Shown piece after piece: positions 54,355 to 62,136 of a stretch of DNA of 64,000 nt. The position numbers were made by a program, and so were the translations under genes. The notes below the pieces were generated by a model. The model searched no databases, had not been told where the DNA came from, and saw nothing but the letters and a program-made list of their open reading frames with translations. The DNA is from DATFVA01 sp963771705 (GTDB lineage Bacteria; Bacteroidota; Ignavibacteria; Ignavibacteriales; Ignavibacteriaceae), in the NCBI GenBank assembly GCA_963771705.1, contig CAVYUP010000005.1:682001-746000 (forward strand). The letters are read 5' to 3'. Every line of letters begins with the position of its first letter. Positions within the stretch are counted from its first letter, which is position 1.

Positions 54355-55317
54355 TTATATTAATTTTAAATATGACCTATATGCTGGGAAAATCGATAAA
54401 AACATATCATCCAAATCATCTAGCAATAAAGATTTTGTTTTTCTATAGATCCAGTTTGTCCCAAAACTTGAAAATAAACCAATTAACAGAACTGGAAATA
54501 AAGGACCGGACACTATTGCAGTAGCATAAAAGAAACTTGCAGTGCTTAATGTTCCAACTGTGACACCGTCTATAAATTTTAGGAATTCCTTTTGTTTAAT
54601 AAGTTGGATTAAGGATTGGCCCATCAGTATAAAAGATAAAAAAAGTAAGGCTGGATTTCCAGAAATTAGAGAAACCATACTTATTCTTGAAAAATATGCC
54701 CCCATTTTGTCAATTTGTTCATTCTTAAGATTGTATATTACGGCTAATGTAGCAATTAAAGCCCCTCCTAATTCAACAGCATTTATATTTAATAAATCAT
54801 TCGCAGATGAAGCAGACATATCTAAATGGTGGACTAAAAAATCTTTAGATTGGTGGAAATTATCTGGGATTAAAAATGGATTAATTCCCGATGGGGTTGT
54901 TAAATCTCTTGATAAATGTTTAAAACTTTCTAATGCTAATTTAAAATCTGGATCATTTGGGAAATGTTCCCTAAGAATGTTTAATGCACCTTCGAAAGTA
55001 TGAGCCCCGTCTAAATTATGATGAAGTGTCGAACCACCAATTTTAGTTGAATTATATATTGAATCAATTGCTCTGTCATAAGCCGTTGAATTAATATTAT
55101 ATTCTTGAGCCAAAACTGCAGATAATTTATTTTCAAAATTTTGCTCTCCCAAAAGTAATATTAATGTACCAGCACTTTTATCAACAATTTCCTTTTTATC
55201 AAGATACCGCTCACTAAATAAATAGTGATCAGACTTAAGATATTGGAAATATTCGTTAGGCTGATCCAATGGATTTTTGTCATTTAACATTTGATATTGC
55301 CTCATATACTGGTTCAA
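54355..55317 (-). CDS. Hypothetical protein with C-terminal membrane region (module gene 2)
   Basis: A 320-residue protein of unrecognised family. Residues 1-180 are soluble and mostly helical (for example LKSDHYLFSERYLDKKE); the C-terminal half has hydrophobic segments (NAVELGGALIATLAVIYNL, ALLFLSFILMGQSLIQLI and SFFYATAIVSGPLFPVLLIG), then a charged end. Its ATG lies inside the end of the upstream gene (38-bp overlap), so the two are coupled. Base composition is more AT-rich than that of the housekeeping genes, in line with acquisition. No catalytic motif is seen. Confidence 0.6.
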   Translation of the reverse strand: MNQYMRQYQMLNDKNPLDQPNEYFQYLKSDHYLFSERYLDKKEIVDKSAGTLILLLGEQNFENKLSAVLAQEYNINSTAYDRAIDSIYNSTKIGGSTLHHNLDGAHTFEGALNILREHFPNDPDFKLALESFKHLSRDLTTPSGINPFLIPDNFHQSKDFLVHHLDMSASSANDLLNINAVELGGALIATLAVIYNLKNEQIDKMGAYFSRISMVSLISGNPALLFLSFILMGQSLIQLIKQKEFLKFIDGVTVGTLSTASFFYATAIVSGPLFPVLLIGLFSSFGTNWIYRKTKSLLLDDLDDMFLSIFPAYRSYLKLI

Positions 55318-55930
55318 GATGTTTTCTCAAAGAATTATAAACGTCTTGTTCAAACTTTGCTTCATTCAATTTTAATTGTGTTGACACTTTCCCTTTAGCG
55401 GTTTTCTTAACCAATTTGGGAATCTTTTTGTCAGTTATATATTCACTTATACCTTTCTCTAATTCATCTTTTCCAAGGAAAAATGCAAAAACTCCTACTA
55501 TAGCTCCAATAATAAGCCCGACGGGACCAGTAGCTATCATCGCTGTGCCAGCACCACCAGAGATCATTGCTATTATTGAAGTACCTATTGCACCCACAGC
55601 AACCGAAATACTCTGGCTAACGGAATTTGATATCTCCCTCACGTCTAATTCTGTCTTACTGCTTGAAATATTCTCCTCCAATACACTTATTGAGTATTCC
55701 TCGAACTCTACCAGTCTGCTTTTAACTTTTTGTTCAACAAAACTCCATCGGTCATCAACATTTTTCTTTATTCTATAATTAAGGGTTAATATAGAATCAT
55801 TACCTTCGAACCAATCTTTAACTGTATTGACAATGACATTTTGATAGATATCTGCTTTAATCATTTCAGTTAGCTGGACAACTATAGAATCAAGTCGGTT
55901 TTTTAAATTTCTAGATGCTGAAGAATCCAT
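55280..55930 (-). CDS. Hypothetical protein with glycine-rich hydrophobic hairpin (module gene 1)
   Basis: A 216-residue protein of unrecognised family. Residues 1-105 are helical and charged. Two adjacent glycine-rich hydrophobic segments (VAVGAIGTSIIAMISGGAG, then TGPVGLIIGAIVGVFAFFLG) form a hairpin-like membrane insert at about residues 108-152, and a basic helical tail follows. This layout recalls the membrane-inserting paddle of dynamin-like or pore-forming proteins, but no GTPase motif exists. Its last 38 bp overlap the next gene. A membrane-damaging or membrane-remodelling role is speculative. Confidence 0.6.
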   Translation of the reverse strand: MDSSASRNLKNRLDSIVVQLTEMIKADIYQNVIVNTVKDWFEGNDSILTLNYRIKKNVDDRWSFVEQKVKSRLVEFEEYSISVLEENISSSKTELDVREISNSVSQSISVAVGAIGTSIIAMISGGAGTAMIATGPVGLIIGAIVGVFAFFLGKDELEKGISEYITDKKIPKLVKKTAKGKVSTQLKLNEAKFEQDVYNSLRKHLEPVYEAISNVK

Positions 55931-56001
55931 AAAATATACTCCATAAATGTTTATTTATTGTTTTTTATAACTATTAATTATTAAATGGGATATTGTTTTC
56001 T

Positions 56002-56039
56002 GGAATATATATATGCGTGCAGCTGCAGATATATATTCC
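56002..56039. repeat. 38-bp near-perfect palindrome
   Basis: Arms GGAATATATAT / ATATATATTCC are perfect for 11 bp and extend inward with few mismatches to a TGCAGCTGCA centre. It lies 72 bp upstream of the two-gene membrane module, so an operator or a transcription-stopping hairpin is possible. Confidence 0.65.
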
Positions 56040-56264
56040 TTTTTATTTCATTATGCCTTGGAAAGATGTTTACCGTGATGCTAATAAATATTTATATTCC
56101 TGAAGAATTGGGCCCTTACAGAAGCTTAACGTAATCATAACCCCAGGTGTCTTAAGTATGTTCGAATTAAAAATAGGGGAAATAGGGGAGAGAGACAATA
56201 AGGAAATTGAATACCTAAAGGCGGGGCTGATTTCAGGATTTTAAGACGATTCCGAAATAAGCCT

Positions 56265-56279
56265 GCCTGCCGGTCAGGC
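56265..56279. repeat. Short GC-rich hairpin repeat
   Basis: GCCTG-CCGGT-CAGGC, a compact stem with a 5-base loop in an otherwise AT-rich gap, flanked by CCGAAATA as in the units of the 43.4-kb repeat array. It may be a solo copy of a dispersed palindromic repeat. Confidence 0.4.
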
Positions 56280-56555
56280 GTTACACCAATGTTACAGAAA
56301 TTTGTAACGCAATTCCGGGAAAATGGAGGTTTTTTAAGGGATTTCAGAAATGTTGCAGCATTTTAATATACTCTATATAATACTGCATTCATAGGATTAT
56401 AATTATAAAAATATAAATAGTCGCAGTTGGAAGGGTGTATATGATTTCGGTATAAAGGGGACGACTGACGTGATTCTCTTTGACTTTTAAGGGATTATTA
56501 GCTAAAGTTGAATAGGACTAGATTTCACTTGAAATTTTAAGTAATGGGGATAAAT

Positions 56556-58691
56556 ATGAATAAGACAGCTCATCTCAGTATTTTCTTGTTTACCGTATGT
56601 TTTTGTTCACTTTCATTCTCACAGTCAGAGATCTGGGAAGAAATTAACTGCCCTTCGGTTGAGGAAATCCGGTGCACGACGTACTTTGAGAATACGAACA
56701 TATTTATAGCTGATTGGGCTTCAGGAATTTATAAATCGCAAGATGGTGGTGAAAGCTGGGAAAGGATTATGACAGCGGGTGGTTACTCTGTACTATTTAG
56801 AGAGATAATATCAGGAGAAGATAATAATTTATATGTCGCTGCCAGAGATTATCTGTTTGTACTGGATCAATCCGGTAATTCTGTTTATTACAAATATTTT
56901 AATACTGATGTTTATTCACTTGCTCTGAATTCTCATCTGGACCTTTACGCTGCTACAGAAGATAGTGGAATTTCGAGAACTACGGATGGGGGAGAAAGCT
57001 GGGAAGTAAATATCCTCTACCCTGATTCAAATTATCATTTCACTTCTATAGCGATTGATGATTCAGATAACATATATGTTGGAACGGCTGAAGGTGTCTT
57101 TAAATCTTCAGACGCCGGTGAAAGCTGGAATACGATAAATTCAGGGTTAAATGATCTTTATGTATCAGACATTATGTGCACTTCTAATAACTTTCTTTTT
57201 TTGACCGGGAATGACGGTATAGCAAGATCTACAAATGGCGGTCTGAACTGGCAGTATGCGAATAACGGGAGTGGAGGAGGAGCATATAAGATTCAGGAGG
57301 ATAAAAATGGGAGTATATATTATGGAAGCAGCAGGATGACAGGGGAAGTTTATAAATCTGATGATTGGGGAGGTAATTGGATAAAAATATTTCAGACGAA
57401 TGCAGGGGCGATTTCTGCAATTCTACTTTTTAATGATGTCCTTTTAATTGGTACAGTTGATAATGGATTTTACCGGGCTGATCTTTCTGATTCCAGTTTA
57501 ACTTCAATGGCAATAAACAAGCCACCTATCCATAAATTTCTTCAGAATGATGACGGCAATTTTTATGCATCATATGAAGGGGGCATCTACGGGGGAGGCA
57601 TAAGCCGCTCGACTGATTCCGGAAAGTGCTGGATAAATGCGTTCCCTTCCTGGTCAAACGAAGTAACTAATTACTGGAGCATTCCGAAAGTTAGTTTATT
57701 CTCAGGAGGTCCCGGCCGAATAGGTATGATCAGAAACGGACATAATTCTTTCTTCTGGTCTCTGGAAGATGATGACCTCAGCATTCCCAACACAGTTCTA
57801 TATGACCCTGACTCGAATTACATTTATGTTTCTACTTCGTATGAAATAGGACCTTCCGGTTACTACGGAGGTGTTTTTAGGGGCAAACTTGATACAAATA
57901 CAGCTATTTTACATAAAATTACTAATGGACTACCTGAACACCAATCAAAGATCTTAACTGAAATAAATTCGAAGAATCAATTATTTGCTGCAATCCCTAA
58001 CAATGGTCTGTTCAGGTCGGACGACCGTGGTATATCCTGGCAGCCTAAGACAAATGGTTTAACTGATCTTTCCACCCGGTGGATAAAAACTGACAGGGCC
58101 AATAATATTTTTGTTTGTACATATACTTCGATATTCAGATCGACGGATGGCGGGGAGAACTGGACAACCTTAGATTTTAGTTTTATCTCTCCCCCAAATT
58201 CATTTGCTGTAGATACTTTAAATAACATATATGTTGACTCATACAGACAAGTATACAGATCAACGGATCTGGGACTTACCTGGGAAGAATTTGGTGAAGA
58301 ATTTAATTCTCCTATAAACGGAATTTATATAAATGAATTTGAATATATGTTCGTTTATACTCACGAGGGTATTTATAGTTCACATGTTGAAATCACTGAA
58401 TCAACTCAAGGTACGATTTTCCGGCCAGCCGCGTGTAGTTTATATCAGAATTATCCGAATCCATTCAATCCGGAAACTCAAATAAAATACGAGGTACCCA
58501 AAACTTCTTCAGTGAAAATTATAATATTCGATGTTTTAGGGAAGGAGGTAATGAAAATTGCGGATGGAGAGGAACGAGCTGGCACGTATGAAATGACCTG
58601 GAATGCAGCTAACCTGCCGAGCGGAGTTTATTTCTATCAGCTGCGAGCAGGAGATTTCGTTCAGACGAAAAAGATGATACTTCTTAGATAG
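56556..58691 (+). CDS. Secreted BNR-like propeller protein with type IX sorting domain
   Basis: A 711-residue protein with a signal peptide (HLSIFLFTVCFCSLSFSQ), many sialidase/BNR-style repeats (KSQDGGESWERIM, RTTDGGESWEV, KSSDAGESWNTI, RSTNGGLNWQYA, RSTDGGENWTTL), and a C-terminal T9SS type A sorting domain (LYQNYPNPFNPETQIKYEVP to QTKKMILLR). It should be exported across the outer membrane and fixed to the surface or released. The ATG at 56556 is chosen because GGGGA precedes it; the ATG at 56544 is an alternative. A 45-bp repeat copy starts three bases after the stop. Confidence 0.88.
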   Translation: MNKTAHLSIFLFTVCFCSLSFSQSEIWEEINCPSVEEIRCTTYFENTNIFIADWASGIYKSQDGGESWERIMTAGGYSVLFREIISGEDNNLYVAARDYLFVLDQSGNSVYYKYFNTDVYSLALNSHLDLYAATEDSGISRTTDGGESWEVNILYPDSNYHFTSIAIDDSDNIYVGTAEGVFKSSDAGESWNTINSGLNDLYVSDIMCTSNNFLFLTGNDGIARSTNGGLNWQYANNGSGGGAYKIQEDKNGSIYYGSSRMTGEVYKSDDWGGNWIKIFQTNAGAISAILLFNDVLLIGTVDNGFYRADLSDSSLTSMAINKPPIHKFLQNDDGNFYASYEGGIYGGGISRSTDSGKCWINAFPSWSNEVTNYWSIPKVSLFSGGPGRIGMIRNGHNSFFWSLEDDDLSIPNTVLYDPDSNYIYVSTSYEIGPSGYYGGVFRGKLDTNTAILHKITNGLPEHQSKILTEINSKNQLFAAIPNNGLFRSDDRGISWQPKTNGLTDLSTRWIKTDRANNIFVCTYTSIFRSTDGGENWTTLDFSFISPPNSFAVDTLNNIYVDSYRQVYRSTDLGLTWEEFGEEFNSPINGIYINEFEYMFVYTHEGIYSSHVEITESTQGTIFRPAACSLYQNYPNPFNPETQIKYEVPKTSSVKIIIFDVLGKEVMKIADGEERAGTYEMTWNAANLPSGVYFYQLRAGDFVQTKKMILLR

Positions 58692-58693
58692 AA

Positions 58694-58738
58694 AAAGGTT
58701 AACTCACGAACCGTTAGTCTGCTTAATACAGGCGGATG
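58694..58738. repeat. 45-bp repeat, copy B
   Basis: 43 of 45 positions match copy A at 53079-53123, in the same orientation; the only differences are two adjacent bases. It starts three bases after the T9SS-protein stop. An IS21-like remnant begins directly at its 3' edge, so the repeat may have been interrupted by insertion. Confidence 0.85.
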
Positions 58739-58791
58739 ATCAAAGTCAATTAAAATTACCACTTAACGACAATTATAATTACCGTTGTGTT

Positions 58792-58947
58792 TTATCCGAT
58801 AGGGGGTACGTAATGGAGCCCGAAGGGCGGAATGAAGTACCCCCTATCGGGCCATTTTTCAAATCCCACCTTCTCTGCTGCATCCTCGATGCTTATGCCT
58901 TTGTTGATTAGCATTCTTAACCTTTTTATTTGTCCGTTTGTTGTCAT
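58792..58947 (-). pseudogene. IstA-like transposase N-terminal fragment
   Basis: 51 codons from ATG at 58945-58947 reading MTTNGQIKRLRMLINKG, then ISIEDAAEKVGFEKW, resemble the helix-turn-helix start of IS21 IstA proteins. After that the frame runs into an unrelated palindromic sequence (FIPPFGLHYVPPIG) and stops. The rest of istA and all of istB are missing, so it is a remnant, not a working transposase. Confidence 0.6.
58796..58850. repeat. 55-bp palindromic element nested in the IS remnant
   Basis: Perfect 14-bp arms CCGATAGGGGGTAC / GTACCCCCTATCGG enclose an inner GCCC-GAA-GGGC hairpin. The block is far more GC-rich than the surroundings and breaks the transposase frame. It looks like a REP/MITE-type element inserted into, or recombined with, the IS remnant. 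Confidence 0.75.
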
Positions 58948-59055
58948 CCTGCACCCTAATTATTTAGTGCACGAATGTTAATTGTTTTTACCTGAAACCG
59001 GTAATTTTAATTGTCGTCAAACGGTACTTCTAAATGTCGCTAATCAGAGGTAAAA

Positions 59056-59397
59056 ATGAACCCTGAAGATATGTTTCTCAAAGTTGAATTTACTGCATAT
59101 TTTTCCGTCAATGGATTAAAAATTGAAAAAAAAGAATTTGCAAACGATCCAGATTCAAATGGAATCTATCTTAAAAATAAAAGGATAGTACCAGATCTTG
59201 AATATTTTCTTCTTGAAAATGATGGTGAAATCGACAAGCAAGTTGAGTTGCCTAAGTCAATGCGTTTAGAACTTGATAGGTCCTCATATAATGAAGAATT
59301 TGTAACCAGAGCTCAAATTTGGAAAGAAGACCCCAGTGCCCAACATTTGGATGAAATCATAGCAGATACTTTTTCTCAAGATGGTGAATCAAACTAG
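59056..59397 (+). CDS. Small hypothetical protein
   Basis: A 113-residue acidic protein of unknown family, starting MNPEDMFLKVEFTAYFSVNG, with AGAGG at 59046-59050 as its ribosome-binding site. It has no signal peptide or membrane segment. The start lies 16 bp after the IS remnant, so the remnant may supply its promoter. AT-rich codon use fits the accessory region. The C-terminal part (DPSAQHLDEIIADTF) is helical. No function can be proposed. Confidence 0.55.
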   Translation: MNPEDMFLKVEFTAYFSVNGLKIEKKEFANDPDSNGIYLKNKRIVPDLEYFLLENDGEIDKQVELPKSMRLELDRSSYNEEFVTRAQIWKEDPSAQHLDEIIADTFSQDGESN

Positions 59398-59496
59398 GAG
59401 TATTTATATCTCCCACTTAAGACCGCTTCGGATTTGGTTAGTCTGAAGTTTTCCGGGAGTCTTCTACTCTGCTGTTTTCCCTGAGGAGGAATTTTA

Positions 59497-59616
59497 ATGG
59501 ACAGTTCTTCTACTGTGGTGTTTCCAGAAGCCGAGGATGATTATGTAGATGATGGCTGTATCTTCTTTCGGCAGCTTAAGGGGGCGAAAGAATTGTTTTA
59601 CTATTTACTAGATTAA
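59497..59616 (+). CDS. Candidate 39-residue small protein
   Basis: A short frame, MDSSSTVVFPEAEDDYVDDG then CIFFRQLKGAKELFYYLLD, with an unusually strong GAGGAGGA at 59483-59490 six bases before its ATG. It is strongly acidic with an aromatic tail. It overlaps the last four bases of the convergent nucleotidyltransferase gene. It could be a real small protein or the remnant of a larger gene; support is only the ribosome-binding site. Confidence 0.35.
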   Translation: MDSSSTVVFPEAEDDYVDDGCIFFRQLKGAKELFYYLLD

Positions 59617-60494
59617 TTAGCTTTAAAAAGTTCCTTCAAATCACTAATGAAATTATTTATATATCCATCAAACTCGTTACTATTACGTCGATAGTATTCA
59701 TTTTCTTTTAATCGTATTATGCCTTTTTGTGTTGCCTCAGAAAAATATTGGAGGATTATATCTTTCGCACGAGTTATATAATCGGAATTCTCCTGCTTCT
59801 TATAGTGCTCTTTTGCGTTTTGCCAATCATTTATATCCATATCAGTTACAGTTGCAAAAATGTCGTAAGCATGGTGTCTTCCATATTCTTTTGCTTCATC
59901 TTCTATTCTATCGCGAAAGGCATGCAGTTTAAAAATTATATAATTGTAACTCGAAGGGATATAAATATTTGAAAATTTTTCATCCTTTGTTAGTTCTTCA
60001 ACATTAATATTACCCAATAATAAATCTTTTGCTTCGTTTACTAAAAATGCATGGAATTTTTTAGAACCTTTCGGCCGAATCCTGGGAAAGGTATATTCTG
60101 TTTTATCTGATTGTTTAGGGTCGGGAGGGGCCGATAAAATATCCAGGATAACTCTTTTACTACTGCTAATTTCTTTGGTGAATTGAAAATATTTGGTCTT
60201 TGGTTCATACCTAAGGGATTTAATTGTGTCTCTAATTAGTTCAAATTTATCAGAATCAATAATTATATCACTTGTAAGAAACACGTCTATATCTTTAGTC
60301 GATCTTTGTAAAACCTTTTTAGGATAGCGTGGACTTCTCTTTTTATATAGATACACTGTCCTGATGTATAAACTTAATCCGCCCCCAATTAATAGCGGAA
60401 TTCCTTTGTCTTTTAAGGATCTTGCTAACTCCACTAATGCATCGATTAAAAAATCAGTATAGAAATTATCATTATTATTATTAGTTGAATTCAT
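59613..60494 (-). CDS. AbiEii-like nucleotidyltransferase (toxin candidate)
   Basis: A 293-residue protein of the nucleotidyltransferase superfamily: the GGG motif at residues 37-39 (LLIGGGLSLYIR) and the metal-binding D68-I-D70 (STKDIDVFL), with a third acidic candidate in VILDIL. Such proteins include AbiEii and MenT toxins, which modify tRNA or block growth during phage infection. Its start lies 14 bases inside the upstream regulator-like gene, so the pair is coupled. The Asn-rich N-terminus (MNSTNNNNDN) comes from an AAT triplet run. The toxin role is inferred from family and context. Confidence 0.75.
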   Translation of the reverse strand: MNSTNNNNDNFYTDFLIDALVELARSLKDKGIPLLIGGGLSLYIRTVYLYKKRSPRYPKKVLQRSTKDIDVFLTSDIIIDSDKFELIRDTIKSLRYEPKTKYFQFTKEISSSKRVILDILSAPPDPKQSDKTEYTFPRIRPKGSKKFHAFLVNEAKDLLLGNINVEELTKDEKFSNIYIPSSYNYIIFKLHAFRDRIEDEAKEYGRHHAYDIFATVTDMDINDWQNAKEHYKKQENSDYITRAKDIILQYFSEATQKGIIRLKENEYYRRNSNEFDGYINNFISDLKELFKAN

Positions 60495-61578
60495 TCAGGA
60501 TCTCCATTTTTAAATCTTCAGCAATTTCCTTTTCCCTTTTATCCAAATTAGATAACTCCAAATAAGTTTGAATTTTAGATGCCATATTATTTATAGAATC
60601 AAAAAAAACATAATCCTGAGATTTTGGAATAAGTTCCAGTATGCAGTTGTAAAATTTATCATCTGTATAGTTCTTTAGTTGATTGGTTGAATTATAAGAT
60701 TTAGCATAGATAATAAATTCTTTGTCTCTGGTTGTCGGAGCATAATATTCTGCACTGCTTTCACCTGACCAAATCCAGTTATTGCCAATGGTTGACTCAA
60801 AAATGTCAGCAGCCTGCTGTCGGGTGCCAGGGATATTTAATTTTATTCTTTTTGTAACTTTGGGTTTTTTATAATTCTCTTTAAGATTCGCCAACAATTT
60901 TTCTGGCTGTAATACACTTATTGTATTTTCATCTTTTTGAATAACCAGGTCTTCTTCAAGTCTTGTCAATACTTTGGATACTGTAGACAGAGCAATATCC
61001 CCCCCAAGGGATTTTATCCCATTATAAATTTCATTTACAGAATTATAAATTGAATTTCTTTTCAATAAATATCTTCCAACAATTGATGACTTACCACTAT
61101 AGATATTTTTAATGTTATTTGATTCCTTATAACGATTGATCCTATCTAACCTAATCGCTACAAAATCCTGGGTTTTAACGTAGTAATTACCATTTAAATC
61201 TAAACCACTTATCCGATGATCATCCAACATTTTAATTATTTCTTTACTGAGATACGGGACTAAGAGAGTCATATTATACTGGGGATTGTTTGGGATCATC
61301 CAGCGATAATTTTCCAGTTGTATTATTCCCTGCTCTACAATTTTGGGAGCTGTTCGTCCCTTTATTTCAATCAAGAGTGTAATTATTCTGTCGAGATATT
61401 TGATTTTTATTAATGCATCAGGTTTATATCGTTGTTGAGTTATTGTTCCATTTAAGTTTATATTGAGTGGCTCGACCTGAACTTCCTCAATTTCCAAAGG
61501 CGCATATAAATCCTTTTTGCTATCTAGCTTTTCAAAAACCTCCTGTTCAAAACTGCTATCGTACTGTTTTTTCATCAT
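60481..61578 (-). CDS. AbiEi-like antitoxin/regulator with PD-(D/E)XK-like N-terminus
   Basis: A 365-residue protein in two parts. Residues about 25-140 carry a nuclease-like pattern: D54 in YKPDALIKI, E71-I-K73 in LLIEIKGRT, and glutamines at 83 and 87 in VEQGIIQLENY, followed by ISGLDLNGNYYV. Residues about 165-235 look like a winged helix (NEIYNGIKSLGGDIALSTVS, then KVLTRLEEDLVI). The C-terminal 120 residues are unassigned. The gene precedes and overlaps the nucleotidyltransferase, the usual antitoxin position, and its promoter holds an array of inverted repeats. Whether the nuclease-like part cuts DNA is open. Confidence 0.7.
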   Translation of the reverse strand: MMKKQYDSSFEQEVFEKLDSKKDLYAPLEIEEVQVEPLNINLNGTITQQRYKPDALIKIKYLDRIITLLIEIKGRTAPKIVEQGIIQLENYRWMIPNNPQYNMTLLVPYLSKEIIKMLDDHRISGLDLNGNYYVKTQDFVAIRLDRINRYKESNNIKNIYSGKSSIVGRYLLKRNSIYNSVNEIYNGIKSLGGDIALSTVSKVLTRLEEDLVIQKDENTISVLQPEKLLANLKENYKKPKVTKRIKLNIPGTRQQAADIFESTIGNNWIWSGESSAEYYAPTTRDKEFIIYAKSYNSTNQLKNYTDDKFYNCILELIPKSQDYVFFDSINNMASKIQTYLELSNLDKREKEIAEDLKMEILNEFN

Positions 61579-61595
61579 TTTCGTGCTTTCCTTGA

Positions 61596-61678
61596 TTTTC
61601 CTACGTAGTAAAATACTACAATTTAGGAAAATATGCTAATTATTTTCCTAATTATATCAATTTTCCTATATAGGAAAA
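61596..61678 (-). promoter_or_regulatory. Promoter-operator of the AbiE-like pair with five TTTTCCTA half-sites
   Basis: Copies of TTTTCCTA or its complement lie at 61596-61603, 61624-61631, 61643-61650, 61661-61668 and 61671-61678. The last two form the perfect 18-bp palindrome TTTTCCTATATAGGAAAA. The second and third form an inverted repeat with 10-bp arms (61624-61650). A -10 TATAAT (minus strand) at 61651-61656 is squeezed between the two dyads, so a bound dimer would block the promoter. Autoregulation by the winged-helix protein is inferred. Confidence 0.75.
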
Positions 61679-62136
61679 AGTAAATAATTAAGAAAATCTA
61701 TAAAAATAAGCAGAAGCCCTAAGCCCGGCAATATTATTAAGTAAAAAACTTAACCATTGTCTATTCCACTGAACATTGGTTTGAAAAAGGTTATAAATTT
61801 CATCGGATTGAACCTGAACCCCACAATTTTTTCTCCAACCGGATCTAGATTGGCTTTTAATGTTGATAAACACTAATTTAAGCTATCATTAATGAATATT
61901 ACGGGGAGTGGAAAATGGGAGAATTACTTTTCTTTAGCTGTCATCTGATACTGCCGGTTCGAAAAAACTTCAACTCATCTTTTTAATCTATAAGGGAGAT
62001 ATGTCCAAAACCTTATTGAACGTCTGCCTACAGTAATCGTTAACTATTTTGAGACTTACGCGTACCTGAACTATTTGAGACAAAAAAGCTAATTATTATC
62101 CAGGCAAATTTGAACTTTCGCATAAAGGAGAGTATT
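61679..62136. other. Intergenic stretch before the S41 peptidase gene
   Basis: 458 bp without a convincing gene. A spaced direct repeat, AACTATTTTGAGAC at 62042-62055 and AACTATTTGAGAC at 62069-62081, lies about 60-95 bp before the peptidase start and may be a regulator site. Weak possible frames on the minus strand are unsupported. Confidence 0.5.

Larger units (their letters stand above)
55931..56555. other. Intergenic stretch between divergent genes, with palindromes
   Basis: 625 bp with no supported gene. It contains a 38-bp near-palindrome at 56002-56039 and a tight hairpin GCCTG-CCGGT-CAGGC at 56265-56279 of the kind common as dispersed repeats in Bacteroidota. The rest is AT-rich with no clear reading frame. 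Confidence 0.6.
58745..59040. mobile_element. Internally deleted IS21-like element remnant
   Basis: Each end carries two related repeats of about 16-19 bp. On the left these are 58745-58760 and 58766-58784 (ACGACAATTATAATTACCG). On the right, inverted, they are 58999-59017 and 59022-59040. The inner pair matches at 18 of 19 positions. Paired terminal repeats are an IS21-family habit. The interior keeps only the start of a transposase-like reading frame. ATCA occurs near both edges (58739-58742 and 59043-59046) as a possible target duplication. The family call is inference from end structure and the N-terminal protein pattern. Confidence 0.65.

Noticed and set aside
60468..60483. AAT triplet run at the start of the nucleotidyltransferase as a phase-variation tract
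   Set aside because: It is only four or five units of three bases, so slippage would not shift the frame.
61688..61873. 61-codon minus-strand frame in the gap before the S41 gene
   Set aside because: No ribosome-binding site, no recognised pattern and strongly AT-driven composition; it could be debris but is not supportable as a gene.
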